Assembly (NCBI GenBank): GCA_900542735.1
Contig: UQOS01000041.1
Span: 1-9,709, forward strand
Source: an uncultured Mycoplasmatota bacterium
Lineage (GTDB): Bacteria; Bacillota_I; Bacilli_A; RF39; UBA660
Length of the DNA stretch: 9,709 nt
Direction: 5' to 3'
The position numbers and the translations under genes are program-made. This document shows, in pieces, positions 5,705-9,709 of this stretch. Every line of letters starts with the position of its first letter. Within the stretch, counting starts at the first letter, position 1. The notes below the pieces were generated by a model that was not told the origin of the DNA, did not search any database, and worked only from the letters and a program-made list of their open reading frames with translations.

Positions 5705-6886
5705 CTATTCTCCAATTAGAGATAATGTATCAAGAGCTATCATTAATTCTTCATTTGTTGGAATACTATAACAGATAATACTAGAATCATCAGTAGTAAG
5801 TTTAACTTCTTCCCCACGAATTTGATTCTTTTCTAAATCCACTTTTACTCCTAAACAAGCAAGTTTTTCCATAATGGCAAGTCTTGCTTCACTAGCATTT
5901 TCGCCAAGTCCAGCAGTAAAGCATAAAATATCACAGCCACCAAGTTCAACATAGTATTGGGCAATATAATTTACGACTGTTTTAACGTATTTATCAAATG
6001 CTAATTTGCATCTTTCATTTCCAGCTACTACTCCAGCATAGATATCTCTAAAATCACTACCTACACCACTGATACCTAAGAAACCTGATTTTTTATTTAA
6101 ATCATTCATCACTTCATCTACTGTCATATCACATTTATTCATAATATAAGGAATAATAGATGAATCAATATCACCACTACGAGTACCCATCATAATACCA
6201 GCAAGAGGTGTAAATCCCATAGTAGTATCAACACATTTTCCATCCTTTACTGCTGAAATGCTTCCACCACTTCCTAAGTGACAAATGATAGCTTTATAAG
6301 TATCACGACCTAAAATTCTAGGAATTTGTTTACTAATATAACAGTGACTAGTTCCATGGAAACCATATTTACGAACACCATAATTAGTATACCATTCATA
6401 AGGAACTGGATAAATATATTCTTTCTTTTCCATAGTTTGATGGAAAGCAGTATCAAATACTCCAACCATAGGAACATTAGGAAGTGCTTTTCTAACAGCT
6501 TCTATTCCTAAAATATTAGCAGGGTTATGTAAAGGTGCTAAATCAGAATATTTTCTTAAATCTTCTACTACTTCATCAGTAATCATAACACTAGTTTTAT
6601 ATTTATCTCCACCATGTACTAAACGATGACCAATACCATCAATTTCATCTAAACTAGAGATAATACCAATAGAAATCAAACGTTCTAATAAAACTTCTAC
6701 CGCAACCGTATGATTAGGCATAGATACTTCTTCACGAATCTTTTCTCCATTATATTTAATAGTGTAAAAGCTTCCATCCAAGCCAACTCTTTCAAAATAA
6801 CCAGAAGCAATACATTCTTTTGTATTCATTTCGAATAAACTAAACTTTAAAGAACTGCTTCCAGCATTAATAGACATTATTTTCAT
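5705..6886 (-). CDS. ackA: Acetate kinase, copy 1
   Basis: Acetate kinase interconverts acetyl phosphate plus ADP with acetate plus ATP, the ATP-yielding last step of mixed-acid fermentation. The start is ATG 6886-6884 (MKIMSINAGSSS, 393 residues) with GAAGGA seven bases upstream. A start at 6907 would add seven residues that run across that ribosome site. Catalytic positions equivalent to the Methanosarcina enzyme are present: Asn7, Arg88 in GHRLVHGG, His120 in LAPLHNPAN, Asp145 in FDTAFHQT, His177 in YGFHGTSH, Arg236 in MGTRSGDID and Glu380 near the C terminus. One oddity is that the phosphate-binding loop reads CHLGSGGS, with Ser206 where most acetate kinases, including copy 2 here, have Asn. 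It is the first gene of the ackA1-nrnA-engB operon and about half identical to copy 2. Butyrate or propionate as substrate cannot be excluded. Confidence 0.94.
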   Translation of the reverse strand: MKIMSINAGSSSLKFSLFEMNTKECIASGYFERVGLDGSFYTIKYNGEKIREEVSMPNHTVAVEVLLERLISIGIISSLDEIDGIGHRLVHGGDKYKTSVMITDEVVEDLRKYSDLAPLHNPANILGIEAVRKALPNVPMVGVFDTAFHQTMEKKEYIYPVPYEWYTNYGVRKYGFHGTSHCYISKQIPRILGRDTYKAIICHLGSGGSISAVKDGKCVDTTMGFTPLAGIMMGTRSGDIDSSIIPYIMNKCDMTVDEVMNDLNKKSGFLGISGVGSDFRDIYAGVVAGNERCKLAFDKYVKTVVNYIAQYYVELGGCDILCFTAGLGENASEARLAIMEKLACLGVKVDLEKNQIRGEEVKLTTDDSSIICYSIPTNEELMIALDTLSLIGE

Positions 6887-6911
6887 ATCTTTCCTTCTTT
6901 CTAACACTATT

Positions 6912-6940
6912 ATTATACTATAGAAGTAGAAAGTTTAAAA
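6912..6940 (-). promoter_or_regulatory. Candidate promoter of ackA1
   Basis: A perfect -10 TATAAT (6917-6912 on the minus strand) lies 25 bases before the ackA1 start. The -35 position at 17-base spacing is TTTTAA (6940-6935), a poor match. It is placed just past the rdgB terminator, as expected for a new transcription unit. Confidence 0.5.
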
Positions 6941-6941
6941 G

Positions 6942-6962
6942 AAAAAAGAAGCTAATGCTTCT
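6942..6962 (-). terminator. Intrinsic terminator of the ackA2-rdgB operon
   Basis: On the minus strand, AGAAGC (6962-6957) pairs with GCTTCT (6952-6947) around an ATTA loop and is followed by TTTTT (6946-6942) and more pyrimidines. It starts 38 bases past the rdgB stop codon. Confidence 0.75.
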
Positions 6963-7000
6963 AAATTATAAGTAAAAACAAGAATGAAAACAGTAAAACT

Positions 7001-7576
7001 CTATCTAGTACCAAATCTAGCACCAAGTTTTTTCTGTAAATCTTTAGCTGCTAACGCTCTAGCACTAACTTGATTTTTTTCTAAAGGAGTAACCTCAGCT
7101 AAAGTAAGTCCATTAGGTAGTTCAAATATTTCATCAAAACCAAAGCCATTATTTCCTCTTCTAGTAGTAGAAATAAAGCCATCTAGAATACCTTCTCCAA
7201 CGATATATTCACTACCATCATAATATACTAACTCACATACTACTTGAGCTTCTCTTGAATTACATTTATTTACTTCATTTATTAAATATTCATTACGTTC
7301 TTCATCTGTTGCCTCATTTCCTAAAAAGCGATGAGTCATAACTCCAGGAAAACCATCTAAAGTTTTAATACATAATCCAGAATCATCAGCTATTGTTGCT
7401 TCTTTAGTAAGATTATATATCTCAAAAGCTTTTTTCTTAGCATTTCCCAAAAAAGTATCTTGATCTTCTTCAACATCTATCTGAATATTTTTCTCTTTTA
7501 ATGAATATAGTGGATATTCCTTTAATATTTTTTTAATTTCTTCTAACTTTCCTTTATTATTTGTCGCAATAATCAT
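7001..7576 (-). CDS. rdgB: XTP/dITP pyrophosphatase (RdgB/HAM1 family)
   Basis: The enzyme hydrolyses non-canonical purine nucleotides (ITP, dITP, XTP) to monophosphates, keeping deaminated bases out of DNA and RNA. The 191-residue length is typical. Motifs in order are IIATNNKGKLEEI (2-14, triphosphate-binding loop), FLGNAKKKA (42-50), IADDSGL (62-68, with the metal and catalytic aspartates), GFPGV (75-79), GEGILDG and NGFGFDEIF (127-133 and 143-151), and EKNQVSARALA (166-176). The start ATG 7576-7574 is preceded by AAGGCGG, a weaker ribosome site than its neighbours have. It begins 36 bases after the ackA2 stop, so the two are likely one transcript, ended by the terminator at 6942-6962. Placement between two acetate kinase genes is unusual but implies no functional link by itself. 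Confidence 0.96.
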   Translation of the reverse strand: MIIATNNKGKLEEIKKILKEYPLYSLKEKNIQIDVEEDQDTFLGNAKKKAFEIYNLTKEATIADDSGLCIKTLDGFPGVMTHRFLGNEATDEERNEYLINEVNKCNSREAQVVCELVYYDGSEYIVGEGILDGFISTTRRGNNGFGFDEIFELPNGLTLAEVTPLEKNQVSARALAAKDLQKKLGARFGTR

Positions 7577-7612
7577 AAAACCGCCTTAAAAATTAACAAT
7601 ATATTTTATAAA

Positions 7613-8812
7613 CTATTCCTCTGTACTATCAACAAAAGAATAAGCATCTCTTGCAATCATTAACTCTTCATCAGTAGCAACAACATAGACTGGAATAGAT
7701 GAATTATCAGTAGTAATAATTCCCTCATTTCCCTTTCTAACAATCATCCTATCATTTTTTTCACTATCAAGAATAATACCAAGAGAAGTTAATTTCTTTA
7801 AAGTCTCTCCACGAATAATACTATCGTTTTCTCCACCACCAGCAGTAAAGCAAATTGCATCAACTTGGCCATTTAATTTTACATAGTATTTAGCGATATA
7901 ATCAACTATTTTATTAGTATACATATCAAAAGCAAGTTTTACTTTTTCTTCTCCAGCTTCGAAAGCACGGTCCAAATCTCTTAAATCGCTCATACCAGCA
8001 ACACCTTCAAGTCCACTTTCACGATTTAACATACTATCTATCTTTTCTAGATTGTAACCTGTCTTCTTCATAGCATAGGAAATTAACGTATAATCAATAT
8101 CACCACTACGAGTACCCATCATAATACCAGCATTAGGAGTAAATCCCATAGAAGTATCAATACATTTTCCTTGCTTTACAGCAGATATACTAGCTCCATT
8201 ACCAATATGACATATAATTAGATTAGGAATTTTACCTAAAATATCAGTCATTTTTTCAGTAATAAACTTATGACTTAAACCATGGAATCCATATTTACGA
8301 ATATGGTACTTAATATACCATTCATAAGGAACAGGGTATAAATAATCTTCTTCTTTTAATGTTTGATGAAAAGCTGTATCAAAACAACCTACTTGAATAC
8401 TTGTTGGAATAGCCTTTTGAAATGCTCTAACACCAATTAAATTAGCAGGATTATGTAGAGGAGCCAAATCAGAAATATTTTCAATTTCATGAATTACCCT
8501 ATCATTCATAATTACACTACTAGAATATAAGTTACCACCATGAACAATACGATGACCAACTGTTTTAATTTCATCAAGTGAATTAATAACACCTTGCTCT
8601 AATAATTCTTTTAATAAAGCATTAACAGCATCTTCATGGTCATTCAAAATAATATCTTTTTGAATTTTTTCTTCTCCTATACGAATACTTAAATTAGAAC
8701 CATCAAGACCAATTCTATCCATAGTTCCTTTCATTAAGACTTTCTCTTCTGGCATTTCATATAAACGAAATTTTAAAGTAGAACTACCAGCATTTACAGA
8801 TAATACTTTCAT
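7613..8812 (-). CDS. ackA: Acetate kinase, copy 2
   Basis: A second full-length acetate kinase, 399 residues, with the strong ribosome site AAAGGAG ten bases before ATG 8812-8810. All active-site positions are kept: Asn7, Arg88 (GHRIVHGG), His120 (LAPLHNPAN), Asp145 (FDTAFHQT), His177 (YGFHGLSH), Arg235 (MGTRSGDID) and Glu383 (DEELMIA). Its phosphate-binding loop CHIGNGAS has the usual Asn205, unlike copy 1. It also differs in MGFTPNAG (copy 1 has MGFTPLAG) and in the glycine-rich AGGGEND (copy 1 AGLGENA). It is about half identical to copy 1 by eye, too divergent for a recent duplication. It heads the ackA2-rdgB unit. Both copies look active. No phosphotransacetylase gene is in the window. 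Confidence 0.94.
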   Translation of the reverse strand: MKVLSVNAGSSTLKFRLYEMPEEKVLMKGTMDRIGLDGSNLSIRIGEEKIQKDIILNDHEDAVNALLKELLEQGVINSLDEIKTVGHRIVHGGNLYSSSVIMNDRVIHEIENISDLAPLHNPANLIGVRAFQKAIPTSIQVGCFDTAFHQTLKEEDYLYPVPYEWYIKYHIRKYGFHGLSHKFITEKMTDILGKIPNLIICHIGNGASISAVKQGKCIDTSMGFTPNAGIMMGTRSGDIDYTLISYAMKKTGYNLEKIDSMLNRESGLEGVAGMSDLRDLDRAFEAGEEKVKLAFDMYTNKIVDYIAKYYVKLNGQVDAICFTAGGGENDSIIRGETLKKLTSLGIILDSEKNDRMIVRKGNEGIITTDNSSIPVYVVATDEELMIARDAYSFVDSTEE

Positions 8813-8832
8813 ATCTCTCTCTCCTTTAATTT

Positions 8833-8862
8833 ATTATACTATCTATAAAATTCAAAAAGCAA
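8833..8862 (-). promoter_or_regulatory. Promoter of ackA2
   Basis: Minus-strand -10 TATAAT (8838-8833) and -35 TTGCTT (8862-8857) are 18 bases apart, and the ackA2 start lies 20 bases beyond the -10. The same AGTATAATAA string precedes ackA1. There is no clear terminator between the upstream surface-protein gene and this promoter. Confidence 0.6.
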
Positions 8863-8900
8863 TACAAATTTAAAATTAGTAATAATTATGGTGTAATGTC

Positions 8901-9709
8901 TTATTTAGTTGGTGCTAAAACAATACGATATGAAATGTTTGCATTCACACCACCAACATAGTCGTTGAATGCAAAGACGCCAGCAGCAGAACCGAGGTTC
9001 CAATCACCGCCATGTCCAAACCATGGATTAGAAAAATTAGCAAAGTAAGCATAATCTTTGGACCAACTAGATTTACTTCTAGTATTATTGTTTGAATCTT
9101 TTTCATTTCCAAATGGTCCCATCTCTCCCGTTGCATCTCCTAAAATTCGATTATTATAATTCGTATTTACTGTTGATGTGTACTTATCCCAATATTTTGA
9201 ATAAGCACTATCACTAAAGAAATTAGAATATAAACTAGTTATATCACTTGATCCTCCTACAGTTGTTGCTCCTGTTGTATATCCCATTACATATTCAAAT
9301 GAGCCACCACTCATATCATAAATTCCACTATAATTACTAGTTGTAGATGCTACTGTTGAATTTGGATTTAAATAATTAATTGTATATGTTCCATCTCTTC
9401 CTAAACTTGTAGACTCATTTCTATTTCCTTCTATACTTGGCCCACCATTACAACTTAAAATAGGTTCTTCTGTTCCAGCATAACCGGTTATATATGCACT
9501 ATTATTATTAATTCTTACACTTGTTTTTGAACCATATTTTGAATGTTGTAAGTATGCTACTGAACCCCATTCAGTATTCTTCATCATATGACTATCTAAA
9601 TCACGTTTGTAGTCATAACTATTTTTAAACATATTTCCTACTGTAATACTTCTCCAACTATAAACATTTGGTTTTATTATGATTTTACTAGTATCCACAC
9701 TATTTACTT
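8901..9709 (-). CDS. C-terminal part of a surface-type protein with an FGE/C-type-lectin-like domain; 5' end beyond the window
   Basis: The frame is open to the right edge, so the GTG at 9698 is internal (codons Val-Asn-Ser precede it) and about 268 C-terminal residues are seen. Counting from that GTG, TEWGSVAYLQHSKYG (42-56), YSGIYDMSGGSFEYVMG (123-139), RILGDATGEMGPF (184-196) and PWFGHGGDWNLG (225-236) to SYRIVLAP (256-263) follow the order of a formylglycine-generating-enzyme (sulfatase-modifying factor) type C-type-lectin fold. IYDMSGGSFEYV parallels DMSGNVWEW of that family. The region is rich in Asn, Ser, Thr, Gly and Tyr with one Cys, as in exported proteins. From memory, similar proteins in uncultured gut Bacillota carry a pilin-like N-terminal signal, which cannot be checked here. 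The last about 40 codons are GC-rich and unlike the rest of the window (see findings). Enzymatic formylglycine generation is not suggested; binding or adhesion is more likely. Confidence 0.75.
   Translation of the reverse strand, partial: VNSVDTSKIIIKPNVYSWRSITVGNMFKNSYDYKRDLDSHMMKNTEWGSVAYLQHSKYGSKTSVRINNNSAYITGYAGTEEPILSCNGGPSIEGNRNESTSLGRDGTYTINYLNPNSTVASTTSNYSGIYDMSGGSFEYVMGYTTGATTVGGSSDITSLYSNFFSDSAYSKYWDKYTSTVNTNYNNRILGDATGEMGPFGNEKDSNNNTRSKSSWSKDYAYFANFSNPWFGHGGDWNLGSAAGVFAFNDYVGGVNANISYRIVLAPTK
8913..9026 (-). other. Putative variable region at the C terminus of the surface protein
   Basis: This block encodes PWFGHGG-DWNLGSAAGVFAF to VNANISYRIVLA. The sixty bases 8941-9000 contain 31 G or C (52%), against 22 of 60 and 15 of 60 in the blocks on either side. 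Codons rare elsewhere here (AAC, GAC, CTC, GTC, GGC, TTC) cluster in it. The pattern GG-x-W-x-x-G-x-x-AG-x-F, many x-N-x positions and a final FR/YR-x-V resembles variable regions of diversity-generating retroelement targets, which sit at this place in C-type-lectin folds. No template repeat or reverse transcriptase is in the window. Confidence 0.4.

Noticed and set aside
6326..6511. A 61-residue plus-strand open frame
   Set aside because: Antisense shadow of ackA1.
8813..8900. A terminator, or the mutagenic-homing sequence of a retroelement, after the surface-protein gene
   Set aside because: No stem with a following U-run and no GC-rich motif with a hairpin could be found; only the ackA2 promoter is supported.
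8945..9136. A 63-residue minus-strand open frame
   Set aside because: Out-of-frame shadow inside the surface-protein gene, which has clear family motifs in its own frame.
1..9709. Reassignment of TGA to tryptophan (mycoplasma code)
   Set aside because: All long genes read through with TGG tryptophans and no in-frame TGA, so the standard code is enough.

Overview
This is an AT-rich window from a Gram-positive-type (Bacillota) chromosome. The lineage is inferred from three things: strong Shine-Dalgarno sites of the AGGAGG/AGGTGAT type, the gene families present, and protein sequences that read like those of uncultured, Mollicutes-adjacent gut Bacilli. All tryptophans in the confident genes are TGG and no in-frame TGA interrupts them, so the standard code fits. 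However, none of the ten visible gene ends uses TGA (six TAG, four TAA).

Layout, left to right. (1) 1-794, minus: N-terminal 264 codons of the two-domain ribosome-assembly GTPase Der, running off the left edge. (2) 904-2206, plus: a divergent pair made of a degenerate glycerophosphodiester-phosphodiesterase-like protein that has lost every recognisable catalytic residue, then a short serine O-acetyltransferase (CysE). (3) 2199-2633, minus: an unrecognised 144-residue protein whose end overlaps the end of cysE. (4) 2721-2762: a perfect 19-bp hairpin. (5) 2766-3965, minus: an ATPase of the AAA/DUF4143 type with its own clear promoter, an adjacent palindrome and a very short leader. (6) 4090-6886, minus: the operon ackA1 - nrnA-like DHH phosphoesterase - engB, closed by an intrinsic terminator at 4090-4120. 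(7) 6942-8812, minus: the operon ackA2 - rdgB, closed by an intrinsic terminator at 6942-6962. (8) 8901-9709, minus: the C-terminal part of a large surface-type protein with a formylglycine-generating-enzyme/C-type-lectin-like domain, entering from the right edge.

Most of the window is housekeeping: ribosome-assembly GTPases (Der, EngB), nucleotide hygiene and turnover (RdgB, NrnA-like) and acetate-phosphate energy metabolism (two different acetate kinases, with no phosphotransacetylase in view). The least ordinary items are the catalytically empty GDPD-like protein, the surface protein whose last about 40 codons form an isolated GC-rich block resembling the variable region of diversity-generating retroelement targets, and the ATPase control region. 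No reverse transcriptase, template repeat, CRISPR array, insertion sequence, tRNA or rRNA was seen, and no gene-free stretch exceeds 300 bases.
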